A stretch of DNA of 64,000 nucleotides from Hydrogenophaga sp. PAMC20947. Lineage in GTDB: Bacteria; Pseudomonadota; Gammaproteobacteria; Burkholderiales; Burkholderiaceae_C. The stretch is taken from the NCBI RefSeq assembly GCF_004795855.1, contig NZ_CP039252.1, forward strand, positions 2,666,001 to 2,730,000, given 5' to 3'. Under the pieces are notes generated by a model that did not search any database, had not been told where the DNA came from, and saw only the letters and a program-made list of their open reading frames with translations. The position numbers were made by a program, and so were the translations under genes. Below, in pieces: positions 1-11,110 of this stretch; positions within the stretch are counted from its first letter, which is position 1, and each line of letters starts with the position of its first letter.

Positions 1-275
1 TCGTGCTCTTCATGAAGGGCAACGCCAGTTTTCCCATGTGTGGCTTTTCCGGACGAGCCATCCAGATCCTGAAAGCCTGTGGTGTTGAGCCCAAGACGTT
101 GAAAACTGTCAATGTGCTGGAAGACGAAGGCGTCCGCCAGGGCATCAAGGAATACAGCAAGTGGCCCACCATCCCACAGCTCTACGTCAAAGGTGAATTC
201 ATCGGCGGCTCGGACATCATGATGGAAATGTACGAATCCGGCGAGTTGCAACAGGTCATAACCGGCCAAGCCTGA
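1..275 (+). CDS. grxD: Monothiol glutaredoxin Grx4 family (5' end missing)
   Basis: This is the 3' part of a monothiol glutaredoxin, a cytosolic protein that binds and delivers Fe-S clusters, usually with BolA-type partners. The signature CGFS active site is visible (in MCGFSGRA), followed by the [19 protein letters not shown] segment that contains the cis-proline and the GG glutathione-binding loop typical of the family. Family members are about 105 residues long and only about 90 are present here, so the true start lies just before the window and the first in-frame GTG is not taken as the start. A BolA/IbaG-type partner is encoded at 43473–43709. The gene ends just before a good intrinsic terminator. 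Confidence 0.93.
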   Translation, partial: VLFMKGNASFPMCGFSGRAIQILKACGVEPKTLKTVNVLEDEGVRQGIKEYSKWPTIPQLYVKGEFIGGSDIMMEMYESGELQQVITGQA

Positions 276-294
276 TCCCCGCTACATCGGTTCA

Positions 295-320
295 AACCGC
301 CTTCGGGCGGTTTTTGTTTT
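295..320 (+). terminator. Rho-independent terminator after grxD
   Basis: The sequence AAACCGCC-TTCG-GGCGGTTT forms a GC-rich hairpin with a stable TTCG tetraloop. It is followed by a run of T residues (TTTTTGTTTTTCT), about 20 bases after the glutaredoxin stop codon. It separates grxD from the ATPase gene downstream. Confidence 0.9.
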
Positions 321-434
321 TCTAAACGTGGTGTTGTTGTGGAAAGCCACACTTTTTACAGGTTGTTCCCGCATTGAGGTCGGGCACGTCTTGTGCTTGA
401 ATGAAGACGTTGCCCAACACCACAGGAGAACCGC

Positions 435-1439
435 ATGAGCTCCAACAGCCTGGTCACTTCCGCTTCCATGGGTTTGCCCATCGCACAGATGCGCAACGTG
501 TTCAGCGCCAACGACGTCGAACGCAAACTCCACCGACTGCAATCCAGCGGCAACGAACGCGAACACGAGAGCCTGGTGAACATCTACCAGCGCATGCTCG
601 AACGTGGGCCTGAGCGGTTCGCGGTCAAACCCTCGGGGGTGCCCGATATGGGGCCTCTGTACGATTTGCTGCCCAATTTTGGTGACGTGCTGGACGATGT
701 GAAACGCCATGTGGCCTTGAGCCAGGACAGCCGTGACAGCCTGGAGGTCACGCCCATTCTTCTGCTTGGCCCGCCGGGGGTGGGGAAAACCCATTTCGCA
801 CGCCAGATTGCATCGCTGCTGGGCACCAGCATGAGCCTGGTGCCCATGAGTTCCATGACTGCTGGCTGGCTGTTGTCAGGATCATCCTCCCAATGGAAGG
901 GCTCCAAGCCTGGCAAAGTATTTGAAGCATTGGTGGATGGGCAGTACGCCAACCCAGTCATTGTTGTGGATGAAATCGACAAGGCTTCGGCCGATGCCCA
1001 ATACGACCCTCTGGGTTCACTTTACAGCTTGCTCGAACATGACACTGCCCAGAGCTTTGTGGACGAGTTCGCCGATGTACCCATTGATGCCAGCCAAGTC
1101 ATCTGGATCACCACCGCGAATCGGGAAAGCGCCATTCCCGATCCCATACTCAACCGCATGAACGTGTTCGAAATTGCGCCGCCATCGCCTGAGGCCGCGC
1201 GAAAGATCGCGGCCCACCTGTACCGAGGGATCCGCAGCGAGCACGACTGGGGGCAACGGTTTGACTCCGAGCCCAGCGAAGCTGTGCTGGACCTGCTGGC
1301 AACCCAAGCACCCCGGGAAATGCGCCGTGCGCTGGTTACCGGTTTCGGCAACGCCCGCTTGGGCAGCCGCTACGAGATCGAATCAGGGGATTTGCCCAAA
1401 GCGGGCAACAGCAAGTCTCGTATTGGATTCCTGCAATAG
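435..1439 (+). CDS. Orphan Lon-like AAA+ ATPase (no protease domain)
   Basis: A 334-residue AAA+ ATPase. Walker A is GPPGVGKT (residues 112–119), Walker B is IVVDE (about 176–180), a sensor-1 asparagine lies in ITTAN (about 229) and a candidate arginine finger in LNRMNVFEI (about 241). The stretch around GSSSQWKGSKPGKVFEAL and DEIDKAS resembles the ATPase module of Lon, yet there is no Lon N-terminal domain and no Ser/Lys protease domain. The start is supported by AGGAG just upstream. It stands alone between a terminator and a convergent gene. The substrate is unknown; an unfoldase or remodelling role is inference from the fold only. Confidence 0.75.
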   Translation: MSSNSLVTSASMGLPIAQMRNVFSANDVERKLHRLQSSGNEREHESLVNIYQRMLERGPERFAVKPSGVPDMGPLYDLLPNFGDVLDDVKRHVALSQDSRDSLEVTPILLLGPPGVGKTHFARQIASLLGTSMSLVPMSSMTAGWLLSGSSSQWKGSKPGKVFEALVDGQYANPVIVVDEIDKASADAQYDPLGSLYSLLEHDTAQSFVDEFADVPIDASQVIWITTANRESAIPDPILNRMNVFEIAPPSPEAARKIAAHLYRGIRSEHDWGQRFDSEPSEAVLDLLATQAPREMRRALVTGFGNARLGSRYEIESGDLPKAGNSKSRIGFLQ

Positions 1440-1540
1440 CCCAATGGCCTGGACCAACCTCACGCTTCGGGCAACCTGATCCTGGCCATATTCGGGCATA
1501 AACGGGCAAAACATGCACGCTTCAACGAGCCAGACTGAAG

Positions 1541-2197
1541 TCAGGCGTCCGGATGAACCCAGTTCTTGGCCGCTGCATACACGGCGTTCGGGTATTCCGA
1601 ACGTCCCCGGCTGCCGTTGTAACGACCCAGAGCCAGAAAGGTATCGCCGCGCTCCCGCTCAAGGTAGTGGCGCAGGATCACGCAGCCAAACCGCAGGTTC
1701 GCCTGCATGTTGAACAACTTGCCTGCATCGCCATCGCCAATCAGGCGCGACCAGAAGGGCATGATCTGCATGTAGCCACGGGCGCCCACCCTTGAAATCG
1801 CAAACTTGCGGAACGCGCTCTCCACCTGGATCAGCCCCATGACCATCGTGGTGTCCAGGCCCGCGCGCCGCGTTTCGTACCAGACCGTTTGCAAGAACTC
1901 GATGCGCGTCTGGAAATCGGGCTTGCGCTTTTTCATGCGTTCGCTCATGGCACCCAACCAGCGCAAGTGATCCATGCGCTTTTCTGTGGTGGTGAATTCA
2001 GGTACTGGCGGCGCCTTGTTGGCGATGGCATAGCTCAAGGTCGACCGCACCGAATCTGCCAAGGGCTCTTCCACCTGGCCGGCAAACACCGGCTCGGGCA
2101 ACGCCAAACTGCCAAGCCCACTCAACCCCGCGGCAGCCGTGCCCGCCCAAGTCAGGCAGTCTCGCCGTGTCGGTACCCCTGTCATCACCACCTTCAT
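1541..2197 (-). CDS. Lytic transglycosylase (SLT domain), Tat-like signal
   Basis: A 218-residue peptidoglycan-cleaving enzyme of the Slt/MltC-E (GH23) type. The catalytic glutamate lies in [13 protein letters not shown], followed by [10 protein letters not shown] and the later ALGRYNGS motif, all standard for the family. The N-terminus reads [12 protein letters not shown] then a hydrophobic stretch ending near PVFAGQ, which looks like a twin-arginine (Tat) signal. Its ATG overlaps the proS stop codon by four bases (ATGA), so the two are probably translationally coupled. Export by Tat is an inference from the RR motif; a second start at residue 5 is possible. The tatABC genes are at 30.8–32.5 kb. 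Confidence 0.88.
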   Translation of the reverse strand: MKVVMTGVPTRRDCLTWAGTAAAGLSGLGSLALPEPVFAGQVEEPLADSVRSTLSYAIANKAPPVPEFTTTEKRMDHLRWLGAMSERMKKRKPDFQTRIEFLQTVWYETRRAGLDTTMVMGLIQVESAFRKFAISRVGARGYMQIMPFWSRLIGDGDAGKLFNMQANLRFGCVILRHYLERERGDTFLALGRYNGSRGRSEYPNAVYAAAKNWVHPDA

Positions 2198-3942
2198 GCG
2201 GCGGTCAGGCGGCTCTTCAGGATCCCCGCCACGTCTGCGGTCGCCACCTTGGTGGCCGCAGTGTCGCGCCGATGTTGGTACTCCACCTGGCCTTCTTTCA
2301 AACTCTTGTCACCAATGGTCACTCGGTGGGGCACACCAATCAACTCCCAATCCGCGAACATAGCGCCTGGCCTCTCGCCACGATCATCCAGAATGACATC
2401 CACGCCGTCGGCTATCAGCTCTGCGTAGAGCGCCTCAGCGGCTGACTTGACCTCTGCACTGCGGTCCATGCCAATAGGGCAAATAACCACCGTGAACGGT
2501 GCCAATGCATCGGGCCATATCATGCCGCGCTCATCGTGATTTTGCTCAACCGCTGCAGCAGGCAGGCGGGTGATACCAATGCCATAACAACCCATTTCAA
2601 AGGGTGCAGGTTTGCCATCTTCCGCCAGGAAACTGGCATTCATCGCCTTGCTGTATTTGGTCCCAAGGTAAAACACATGACCCACCTCAATGCCCCGTTC
2701 GATCGCCAAGATACCCAGCCCATCGGGCGACGCATCGCCTTCGACCACGTTGCGGATATCAGCCACCAGATCGGGCTCAGGCAGATCTCGTCCCCAGCTC
2801 ACGCCCGTGTAGTGGAAGTCCGTTTCATTGGCCCCACAAATCCAGTCGGACATCACCGCCACATCACGATCAACCACCACATTCACGGGCTTCAGCAACC
2901 CAATCGGGCCCAGGTAACCCGGCTTGCTGCCGAAATGTGACTCGATCTCAGGCACGGTGGCAAAACGGAAGCCCACATTCAAGCCAGGCAGCTTGTTGAC
3001 CTTGACCTCGTTCATGTCATGGTCCCCACGCAGCAACAGCAACCAGACTTGGCTCTTCATGACCTCGCCCGCATCATTGAGCTCGTCGGTCGCCAGAACC
3101 AGCGATTTAACGGTGGTGGCCAGCGGGACGCCCAGAAACTCAGCCACGTTGGCGCATGTGCTCTTGCCGGGCGTAGGTGTTTTGACCATCTCATTGAGCG
3201 CAGAGGGCCGTGGCCCTGCGGGCGCCGCCGCCTCGGCCTTTTCCATATTGGCTGCGTATTCGCTGCCGGGGCAATACACGATGGCATCTTCTCCTGTCGC
3301 CGCGATCACCTGGAATTCCTCGCTCAAATCCCCGCCAATCGCCCCGCTGTCGGCCGCCACTGCCCGGTAACGCAGCCCAAACCGATCAAAGATGCGCCGA
3401 TAAGCGGCCGCCATCCCCTGGTAGCTCACCTTGGCTGCGGCTTCATTGCGGTCAAAGCTGTAGGCGTCCTTCATGATGAACTCGCGCCCCCGCATCAGAC
3501 CAAAACGCGGGCGCCGTTCATCCCGAAATTTGGTCTGGATCTGGTAGAAATTTTTGGGCAGCTGCTTATAGCTGCGCAGTTCCTGACGCGCCATGTCGGT
3601 GACAACCTCTTCGCTGGTCGGCTGCACGATGAAGTCCCGACCATGGCGGTCCCGAATGCGCAAGAGCTCGGGCCCCATTTTCTCAAAACGGCCGGTTTCC
3701 TGCCAATACTCCGCAGGCTGAATCACGGGCATGGTCATCTCCACGGCGCCCGCGCGGTTCATTTCCTCGCGGACGATGCGCTCCACTTTCTGGATAACAC
3801 GCAATCCCATGGGCATGTAGGTATAGATACCTGCGCCCAGCTTCTTGATCATGCCCGCGCGGGTCATCAACTGGTGGCTGACGACCTCGGCGTCCGCGGG
3901 CGCTTCCTTGAGAGTAGAAATAAAGAACTGTGAAGCTTTCAT
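2194..3942 (-). CDS. proS: Prolyl-tRNA synthetase
   Basis: Class II aminoacyl-tRNA synthetase that charges tRNA-Pro, 582 residues in the long bacterial form. Motif 2 is visible in [25 protein letters not shown] and motif 3 in [10 protein letters not shown]. Between them is a YbaK-like editing insertion (about residues 225–390) that removes mischarged alanine. The open frame extends 27 codons further upstream, but the family N-terminus [15 protein letters not shown] fixes the start at 3942. The downstream lytic transglycosylase gene overlaps its stop codon. Confidence 0.97.
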   Translation of the reverse strand: MKASQFFISTLKEAPADAEVVSHQLMTRAGMIKKLGAGIYTYMPMGLRVIQKVERIVREEMNRAGAVEMTMPVIQPAEYWQETGRFEKMGPELLRIRDRHGRDFIVQPTSEEVVTDMARQELRSYKQLPKNFYQIQTKFRDERRPRFGLMRGREFIMKDAYSFDRNEAAAKVSYQGMAAAYRRIFDRFGLRYRAVAADSGAIGGDLSEEFQVIAATGEDAIVYCPGSEYAANMEKAEAAAPAGPRPSALNEMVKTPTPGKSTCANVAEFLGVPLATTVKSLVLATDELNDAGEVMKSQVWLLLLRGDHDMNEVKVNKLPGLNVGFRFATVPEIESHFGSKPGYLGPIGLLKPVNVVVDRDVAVMSDWICGANETDFHYTGVSWGRDLPEPDLVADIRNVVEGDASPDGLGILAIERGIEVGHVFYLGTKYSKAMNASFLAEDGKPAPFEMGCYGIGITRLPAAAVEQNHDERGMIWPDALAPFTVVICPIGMDRSAEVKSAAEALYAELIADGVDVILDDRGERPGAMFADWELIGVPHRVTIGDKSLKEGQVEYQHRRDTAATKVATADVAGILKSRLTAA

Positions 3943-4139
3943 GAGACAAGATGGCCGCGACAACGGCGTGCAGAAGGCAAAAGAAGTATGAAATGGAAGC
4001 ACGCGGCCCAGCCCGAGCAGCATTTACCCGTTAGGCATTGGGATTTACCCCTGCTTTGATTGGCTACAGGTGGGCAATCACTTCGCAACCAACCAAGCGC
4101 GATGCATAATCCAGACAATATAGAAATTTGGGATTGATT

Positions 4140-4769
4140 ATGCTTGACAGAGAAGGCTTCAGGCCCAATGTCGGCATCATTCTGCTCAACCAGAAAAACG
4201 AAGTGTTCTGGGGCAAACGCATCCGCTCCCACTCTTGGCAGTTTCCACAGGGTGGCATCGACCGGGGCGAAACGCCAGAGCAGGCGATGTACCGAGAGCT
4301 GCACGAAGAAGTGGGGCTGATGCCCGAGCACGTGAACATTGTGGCCCGTACACGGGACTGGTTGCGCTACGAGGTGCCCGACCGATTCATCCGGCGCGAT
4401 GCCCGAGGTCACTACAAGGGCCAGAAACAGATCTGGTATCTGCTGCGTTTGGTCGCGCACGACTGGCAGCTCAATCTGCGCGCCACCAGCCATCCCGAAT
4501 TCGATGCTTGGCGCTGGCACGACTACTGGGTTCCCCTGGATGTGGTGGTGGAATTCAAGCGCGGCGTCTATGAAATGGCGCTCACGGAGCTTGCCCGCTA
4601 CCTGCCTCGCAACGACCACCGCAACCGCTACTTGCGCGGTAACGTCACCCGCCATCGCGCCATGGATGACGGCCTGCCATCGGCGTTGCCGACACACGAC
4701 GGCCCCCCCGGCATGGAGCTGCCTCCCGGGGCCTGTTTTGACCCCGATCCTCAGAGCGACCTGCGCTAA
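4140..4769 (+). CDS. rppH: RNA pyrophosphohydrolase
   Basis: Nudix hydrolase that removes pyrophosphate from 5'-triphosphate mRNA ends and so starts RNA decay. The Nudix box [20 protein letters not shown] lies at residues 38–57, preceded by the conserved [10 protein letters not shown] and SWQFPQGG segments. The family N-terminus [10 protein letters not shown] fixes the ATG at 4140. At 209 residues it is longer than the roughly 176-residue E. coli enzyme because of a proline-rich C-terminal tail. It is divergent from proS, a common arrangement in Burkholderiales, and convergent with proB. Confidence 0.95.
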   Translation: MLDREGFRPNVGIILLNQKNEVFWGKRIRSHSWQFPQGGIDRGETPEQAMYRELHEEVGLMPEHVNIVARTRDWLRYEVPDRFIRRDARGHYKGQKQIWYLLRLVAHDWQLNLRATSHPEFDAWRWHDYWVPLDVVVEFKRGVYEMALTELARYLPRNDHRNRYLRGNVTRHRAMDDGLPSALPTHDGPPGMELPPGACFDPDPQSDLR

Positions 4770-4850
4770 ATCCACTCCCCAACTGCGCTTGTGTCGAAAA
4801 CACGGTAGATCAAAAGCACCAGACGCAACAGGCCATCCCTGTTGCCTCGG

Positions 4851-6014
4851 TCAGAGACGCGTCAGGACCAGGTTGTCTCGGTGGATCATTTCGGGCTCGG
4901 CCACGTAACCCAGCAAACGCTCAAACTCGCTGGACGATTTTCGGCACAACAAACGTGCTTCTGAACTGGCGTAATTCGCAAGGCCGCGTGCGATCTCTCG
5001 GCCGTCCGCACTTCGCACGGCGATCACATCGCCCCGTGAAAAATCACCGGCCACGGCGGTCATGCCAATGGGCAACAGGCTCTTGCCTTCGCCCACCACC
5101 TTGCTGACCGCGCCATCGTCAACCACGACCGCCCCAAACAGTTTGAGGTGATCCGCCATCCAACGCTTGCGGGCCTGGCTCTTGCCGGTATTCGCCTGAA
5201 GGCAGGTCCCGATGGCTTCGCCCTCGCACAAGCGTTGCAGGACCTGGGGCTCCCGGCCCCAGGCAATCACCGTCGAAGCTCCTGATCCAGCCGCGCGTTT
5301 GGCTGCCAGGATCTTTGTGATCATGCCTCCCGTGCCAATGCCCGAACCCGCACCTCCGGCCATCACCTCCAGCAGGGGGTCGCCGGCGAGGGCCTGGTGC
5401 ACAAACGCCGCGGTTGGATCACGCCGCGGATCGGCTGTGTAAAGGCCTTTCTGGTCCGTCAGGATCACCAAAGCGTCAGCCTCGACCAAGTTGGCCACCA
5501 AGGCACCCAGGGTGTCGTTGTCGCCAAACTTGATCTCATCATTCACCACAGTGTCGTTTTCGTTGATCACCGGGACCACCCCCAGCTTCAGTAACGTAAG
5601 CAAGGTCGAGCGGGCATTGAGATACCGCTCCCGATCAGCCAGATCGGCATGCGTGAGCAAGACCTGGGCACTGCGCACGCCACACTCACTCAGTTTGCGC
5701 TCATACATCTGCACCAGACCCATCTGCCCCACGGCTGCGGCCGCCTGCAGTTCATTGACCTCTTTGGGTCGGACGGTCCAACCCAGCCGTTTCATGCCCT
5801 CCGCGATCGCGCCGCTGCTGACCATGATCAGCTCACGTCCTTGTTTGACCAGGGCTGCCAGCTCTTGACTCCACTGACCAATCGCCTCTTCATCCAGACC
5901 CCTGCCCTCATTGGTCACCAGGCTGGAGCCCACCTTGACCACAATGCGCCGCGCCTTTTTCAGAGGCCCTGCAGACAAGGAAATCAAACTTGCGTCAGTC
6001 ACGACATCGCTCAT
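4851..6014 (-). CDS. proB: Glutamate 5-kinase
   Basis: First enzyme of proline synthesis; phosphorylates glutamate to glutamyl 5-phosphate. An amino-acid kinase domain occupies about residues 20–270 ([19 protein letters not shown] near the start, [24 protein letters not shown] in the middle, [17 protein letters not shown] near the end). A PUA domain fills the C-terminus, as in the E. coli-type enzyme. It lies 42 bases after obgE and is the last gene of the rplU–rpmA–obgE–proB series. Proline feedback through the kinase and PUA regions is known for the family and not visible here. Confidence 0.96.
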   Translation of the reverse strand: MSDVVTDASLISLSAGPLKKARRIVVKVGSSLVTNEGRGLDEEAIGQWSQELAALVKQGRELIMVSSGAIAEGMKRLGWTVRPKEVNELQAAAAVGQMGLVQMYERKLSECGVRSAQVLLTHADLADRERYLNARSTLLTLLKLGVVPVINENDTVVNDEIKFGDNDTLGALVANLVEADALVILTDQKGLYTADPRRDPTAAFVHQALAGDPLLEVMAGGAGSGIGTGGMITKILAAKRAAGSGASTVIAWGREPQVLQRLCEGEAIGTCLQANTGKSQARKRWMADHLKLFGAVVVDDGAVSKVVGEGKSLLPIGMTAVAGDFSRGDVIAVRSADGREIARGLANYASSEARLLCRKSSSEFERLLGYVAEPEMIHRDNLVLTRL

Positions 6015-6056
6015 GGGCTGCCAGGAAATAATCGGGTTGCAGAGAAATTGGTCGAC

Positions 6057-7190
<1,134 letters not shown>

Positions 7191-7262
7191 AATGCAATGC
7201 CGATGGTCGCTTGTACCGCCCTGACCCCGTCAAGGGACTGCGCATACAAGACGCATCATCCC

Positions 7263-7520
7263 TCAAACAGGGGTGACGAACACCATTTGGCGATTCAAAG
7301 CACCCTTCACCGCAAAGCTCACAGTACCGGTCGCCGTGGCGAACAAGGTGTGATCTTTGCCCACGCCGACATTGGTGCCGGGGTGGAATCGGGTCCCGCG
7401 CTGGCGCACGATGATGGCGCCGGCGCTAACCAGTTCACCACCAAATTTTTTCACGCCAAGCATCTTGGGGTTGGAATCGCGCCCGTTTCGCGTTGAGCCG
7501 CCGCCTTTTTTCTGTGCCAT
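7263..7520 (-). CDS. rpmA: 50S ribosomal protein L27
   Basis: Small basic ribosomal protein (85 residues) that reaches the peptidyl-transferase centre. The sequence [29 protein letters not shown] is the near-invariant L27 N-terminus, and [14 protein letters not shown] follows. It lies 15 bases after rplU, the usual pairing, and is preceded by a GAGG-type ribosome binding site. Confidence 0.98.
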   Translation of the reverse strand: MAQKKGGGSTRNGRDSNPKMLGVKKFGGELVSAGAIIVRQRGTRFHPGTNVGVGKDHTLFATATGTVSFAVKGALNRQMVFVTPV

Positions 7521-7535
7521 TTTTGGTTACTCCTC

Positions 7536-7847
7536 TCAGCCTGCGATCGACGCAACTTGCAGTTCGGTGAAATTTTGACGATGGCCTTGGCGCTTTTGGT
7601 AGTGCTTACGACGGCGCATCTTGAAGATGGTGACCTTTTCGTGCCTGCCGTGTGCCAGAACCGTGACCGTGACCGTTGCGCCGGAAACCAAGGGAGTGCC
7701 CACCTTGATCTCGCTGCCGTTACCGACTGCCAGAACCTGGTCAAACACGATCTCTTGGCCCACGTCCGCAGCAATCTGTTCTACTTTAATTTTTTCGCCG
7801 GCAGCAACACGATACTGTTTGCCACCGGTTTTTATGACCGCGTACAT
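7536..7847 (-). CDS. rplU: 50S ribosomal protein L21
   Basis: Ribosomal protein of 103 residues that binds 23S rRNA. The start [24 protein letters not shown] and the C-terminal [21 protein letters not shown] are diagnostic. It is the first gene of rplU–rpmA–obgE–proB and is divergent from ispB, as in many proteobacteria. Confidence 0.98.
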   Translation of the reverse strand: MYAVIKTGGKQYRVAAGEKIKVEQIAADVGQEIVFDQVLAVGNGSEIKVGTPLVSGATVTVTVLAHGRHEKVTIFKMRRRKHYQKRQGHRQNFTELQVASIAG

Positions 7848-7909
7848 ATGAACCTCTTGAAATTATTCCACAAGTGGAAACCCGGCAGACGAATTCCACC
7901 GAGCCCAAG

Positions 7910-7939
7910 AGTTTACCATGCACTGCCAATCTGACGCAA
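7910..7939 (-). promoter_or_regulatory. Possible sigma-70 promoter for rplU–rpmA
   Basis: On the minus strand TTGCGT (7939–7934) and TAAACT (7915–7910) are separated by 18 bases. This would give a leader of about 55 bases before rplU. The match is moderate and read by eye. Confidence 0.35.
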
Positions 7940-7994
7940 GCACAGCAATCCGCCCACCGCATGGGCATGCAAACACCCGCTCTGACGCCCGCAT

Positions 7995-8024
7995 TTCCTG
8001 CGCATACACCGCGCTTTCTATAAT
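7995..8024 (+). promoter_or_regulatory. Possible promoter for ispB
   Basis: A perfect -10 hexamer TATAAT is at 8019–8024, with only a weak -35 candidate (TTCCTG) about 18 bases upstream. It lies 30 bases before the likely ispB start, so the leader would be short. The call rests mainly on the -10 element. Confidence 0.35.
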
Positions 8025-8052
8025 CGGGACCTAAACCCTTCGGCCCGAACCC

Positions 8053-9051
8053 TTGCCGGCATCGATCTTGACCCCCCCAGCTACAACCACCGCCCACCCC
8101 TTGGACATCATCCTGGGGGACATGCAACAGGTCGATCGCGTGATCAGCGAGCGCCTCACCACCGAGGTGCCGCTCGTCCGCGAGGTGGCGCAATACATCA
8201 TCTCGGCTGGCGGCAAACGCCTTCGGCCCGCCCTGCTGCTCCTGATCAGCGGCGCTCTAGGAAACCACCATCCCGACCGGTTCACCCTGGCTGCAGTGGT
8301 TGAATTCATCCACACCGCCACACTGCTGCACGACGATGTCGTGGATGAATCAACAATGCGCAGGGGGCGTCCTACCGCCAACGAGGCGTTTGGCAATGCA
8401 CCGAGCGTATTGGTGGGCGACTTCCTCTACTCACGCGCCTTTCAGATGATGGTCGACGTGAACAACATGCGCGTGATGCAGGTGTTGTCTGACGCCACGA
8501 ATGTGATCGCCGAGGGCGAGGTGCTACAGCTGATGAACATGCGCGATGCGTCCCTGGACGAGGCGGCCTACTTGCGGGTCATACGCTCCAAGACCGCCAA
8601 GCTCTTTGAGGCGAGTGCTCGCCTGGCGCCGATCATCGCCAACAGCTCATCGGCCATTGAAACAGCTTGTGCAACCTACGGTCAGGCACTGGGCACCGCG
8701 TTTCAAATCATCGACGACGTCCTTGACTACGAAGGCAGCGCCGACCTGCTGGGCAAGAACCTCGGTGATGACCTGCGAGAAGGCAAAGTTACGCTGCCGA
8801 TCATTTGCGCGCTCAAAACAGCCAACGAACGTGAAAAGGCCATTCTTCGAAACGCCATCGAAGAGGGGGATCTTTCTCATCTGGGTGAGATCCTCGCGAT
8901 CATTCGCGCGACCGGCGCCCTGGAATCCGCCCGGCAAACTGCTGCTGCAGAAGCCCAGCGGGCCATTGCTGCCGCACAGCAACTCCCCACCAACCGCTAC
9001 TCTTCTGCGTTGCTGGAATTGGCCGCAGGGTTGCTGGAGCGCCGCACCTGA
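8053..9051 (+). CDS. ispB: Octaprenyl (polyprenyl) diphosphate synthase
   Basis: Trans-prenyltransferase that builds the isoprenoid side chain of ubiquinone. The two aspartate-rich motifs that bind magnesium and substrate are visible: DDVVDES (residues 94–100) and DDVLDYEG (221–228). GGKRLRP, which holds the diphosphate-binding arginine, lies near residue 54. The start is uncertain: TTG at 8053 is used here, a second TTG lies at 8068, and the first ATG (8122) would cut into the domain. Chain length cannot be read from the sequence; octaprenyl fits ubiquinone-8 in this group. Confidence 0.92.
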   Translation: MPASILTPPATTTAHPLDIILGDMQQVDRVISERLTTEVPLVREVAQYIISAGGKRLRPALLLLISGALGNHHPDRFTLAAVVEFIHTATLLHDDVVDESTMRRGRPTANEAFGNAPSVLVGDFLYSRAFQMMVDVNNMRVMQVLSDATNVIAEGEVLQLMNMRDASLDEAAYLRVIRSKTAKLFEASARLAPIIANSSSAIETACATYGQALGTAFQIIDDVLDYEGSADLLGKNLGDDLREGKVTLPIICALKTANEREKAILRNAIEEGDLSHLGEILAIIRATGALESARQTAAAEAQRAIAAAQQLPTNRYSSALLELAAGLLERRT

Positions 9052-9339
9052 TCGCTTTTCCCGATCCCTGACGGGAGGTTCACAAATTCCCCTCCTCCAA
9101 GGCGGGTGCAGCTGAGCCAGGCAGAACGACACGCTGCTGTACGCGGTGAACGCAGGCTCAATCCCCGCTTCTCTCGACCGCCCTGGCCTTTCGCTGACCG
9201 CGGAAAGGCCAGCCTTGGTGACGAAAGCAAGGCCCTCTCGACCTCGATACAACGCTTGAAGTGCGTGAATCGGTACTTTCAGCACAAGTTGCGTCAATAA
9301 TAGCCGCCAAGTCATTGATTTAAGATAGATTACGGCTCT
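9052..9339. other. Intergenic region between ispB and pilB with short stem-loops
   Basis: No credible gene is seen. The region holds a stem GGCCTTTC/GAAAGGCC near 9190–9215 and a weaker one just after, then an AT-richer stretch (GTCATTGATTTAAGATAGATT) before pilB that may contain its promoter. I could not settle on a -35/-10 pair or a sigma-54 site. Confidence 0.4.
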
Positions 9340-11079
9340 ATGGCGTCTGCTGACACGATCATCCAAGACTCTCCCTCTCTGGCCTTGCCCGGGCTTGGGC
9401 GGGCGCTTGTCTCCGCTGGAAAACTGGGGCAAAAGGCCGCAGAGGACCTGTACAAAAAAGCGCAAAGCGCACGCACAAGCTTCATTGCCGAGCTGACTGG
9501 CTCCGGAGCCGTGTCGGCATCGGATCTCGCGCACACGATGTCCATCGCATTTGCAGCGCCACTTCTTGATCTGGATGCAATCGATCAAGAGCGGCTGCCC
9601 AAAAACCTGCTCGACTCCAAGATTTGCACGGACTACCGCATTGTGGTGCTCAGCAAGCGCAACAACCGCTTGCTGGTGGCAACCGCCGACCCATCTGACC
9701 AGCAAGCCGCAGAAAAGATCAAGTTTTCGACCCAACTGGGTGTCGATTGGGTGATTGCCGAGTTTGACAAGCTCAGCAAGCTGGTTGATGCGCTGTCCAC
9801 CACGGCCAACGAGGCCATGGACAACATCATCGGGGGCGATTTCGAGTTTGACGAAGCGTCCACCGATACTGTGGAAGTTGAAACGAACGAAAAAGCTGTT
9901 TCGGCAGAAGTTGACGATGCCCCCGTCGTCAAGTTCCTGCACAAAATGCTTCTGGACGCTTTCAACATGCGGGCATCTGACTTGCACTTTGAGCCCTACG
10001 AGCACACCTACCGGGTGCGCTTCCGGGTAGACGGGGAGTTGCGGGAAATCGCCTCCCCCCCCATCGCGATCAAAGACAAACTAGCGTCCCGGATCAAAGT
10101 CATCTCCCGCATGGACATTTCGGAGAAGCGGATCCCCCAAGACGGGCGGATGAAGCTCAAAGTGGGTCCCGATCGGGTGATCGATTTCCGGGTGAGCTCG
10201 TTGCCCACCCTCTTCGGCGAGAAGATCGTCATCCGTATTCTCGACCCCAGCAGCGCCAAGGTGGGTATCGATGCGCTGGGTTATGAACCCGAAGAAAAAG
10301 AGCGCCTGATGGAGGCGATTTCCCGTCCCTACGGGATGGTTCTGGTAACCGGCCCAACAGGTTCAGGCAAGACCGTGTCTTTGTACACCTGCCTGAACAT
10401 ACTCAACAAGCCCGGCATCAACATCTCGACGGCTGAAGATCCGTCGGAGATCAACTTGCCAGGCGTCAACCAGGTCAACGTGAATGAGAAGGCTGGCTTG
10501 ACGTTCGCCGCCGCGCTCAAGGCCTTCTTGCGCCAGGATCCAGACGTCATCATGGTGGGTGAGATTCGCGACCTCGAAACTGCGGACATCTCCATCAAAG
10601 CCGCACAGACGGGTCACATGGTGCTCTCTACGCTGCACACCAACGATGCGCCTACGACGCTCACGCGCATGATGAACATGGGAATACCCGTTTTCAACAT
10701 CGCTTCCAGCGTCATCCTGATCACGGCACAGCGCTTGGCCAGGCGCCTGTGCGCCACCTGCAAAGTGACTTTGGACGTCCCGCGGAAAGCACTGCTGGAC
10801 GCCGGATACACGGCGGAGGCGCTGGATGGCACCTGGACGCCCTACAAACCGGTGGGTTGCAGCGCTTGCAACAACGGCTACAAGGGCCGGGTGGGTATCT
10901 ACCAGGTCATGCCCATTTCGGAAGAAATACAGCGCATCATTCTCAAGGGTGGCAGCGCCCTCGACATCGCACAACAAGCCGGCAAAGAGGGCGTCAGAAC
11001 CCTGCGCCAATCTGGACTGCTCAAGGTCAAGCTGGGCCTCACTTCTCTTGAAGAAGTGCTCAGCGTGACCAACGAATAG
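9340..11079 (+). CDS. pilB: Type IV pilus assembly ATPase PilB
   Basis: Cytoplasmic hexameric motor (579 residues) that powers pilus extension. The N-terminal MshEN/GspE-N domain covers about residues 1–180. The ATPase core has Walker A GPTGSGKT (338–345), an Asp/Walker B region around DPDVIMVGEIRDLETAD, and the histidine-rich HMVLSTLHTNDAPTTLTRM. Four cysteines (C471, C474, C507, C510) form the zinc site seen in PilB/GspE motors and absent from PilT retraction ATPases. It begins a run of pilB, pilC and pilD. Confidence 0.95.
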   Translation: MASADTIIQDSPSLALPGLGRALVSAGKLGQKAAEDLYKKAQSARTSFIAELTGSGAVSASDLAHTMSIAFAAPLLDLDAIDQERLPKNLLDSKICTDYRIVVLSKRNNRLLVATADPSDQQAAEKIKFSTQLGVDWVIAEFDKLSKLVDALSTTANEAMDNIIGGDFEFDEASTDTVEVETNEKAVSAEVDDAPVVKFLHKMLLDAFNMRASDLHFEPYEHTYRVRFRVDGELREIASPPIAIKDKLASRIKVISRMDISEKRIPQDGRMKLKVGPDRVIDFRVSSLPTLFGEKIVIRILDPSSAKVGIDALGYEPEEKERLMEAISRPYGMVLVTGPTGSGKTVSLYTCLNILNKPGINISTAEDPSEINLPGVNQVNVNEKAGLTFAAALKAFLRQDPDVIMVGEIRDLETADISIKAAQTGHMVLSTLHTNDAPTTLTRMMNMGIPVFNIASSVILITAQRLARRLCATCKVTLDVPRKALLDAGYTAEALDGTWTPYKPVGCSACNNGYKGRVGIYQVMPISEEIQRIILKGGSALDIAQQAGKEGVRTLRQSGLLKVKLGLTSLEEVLSVTNE

Positions 11080-11110
11080 TTCCGATCAGGACACAGCACC
11101 AGAGGAACAC

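Noticed and set aside
4826..4844. Hairpin CAACAGG/CCTGTTG between rppH and proB as a terminator
   Set aside because: The stem is only seven pairs and no T run follows on either strand; it may be chance.
9281..9330. Sigma-54 promoter for pilB
   Set aside because: The AGCACAAGTTGC stretch looks similar at first, but the GG and GC elements are eight bases apart, not ten.
8647..10005. A 452-codon minus-strand open frame across ispB and pilB
   Set aside because: It spans two well-defined plus-strand genes and the gap between them; residue make-up is not protein-like.
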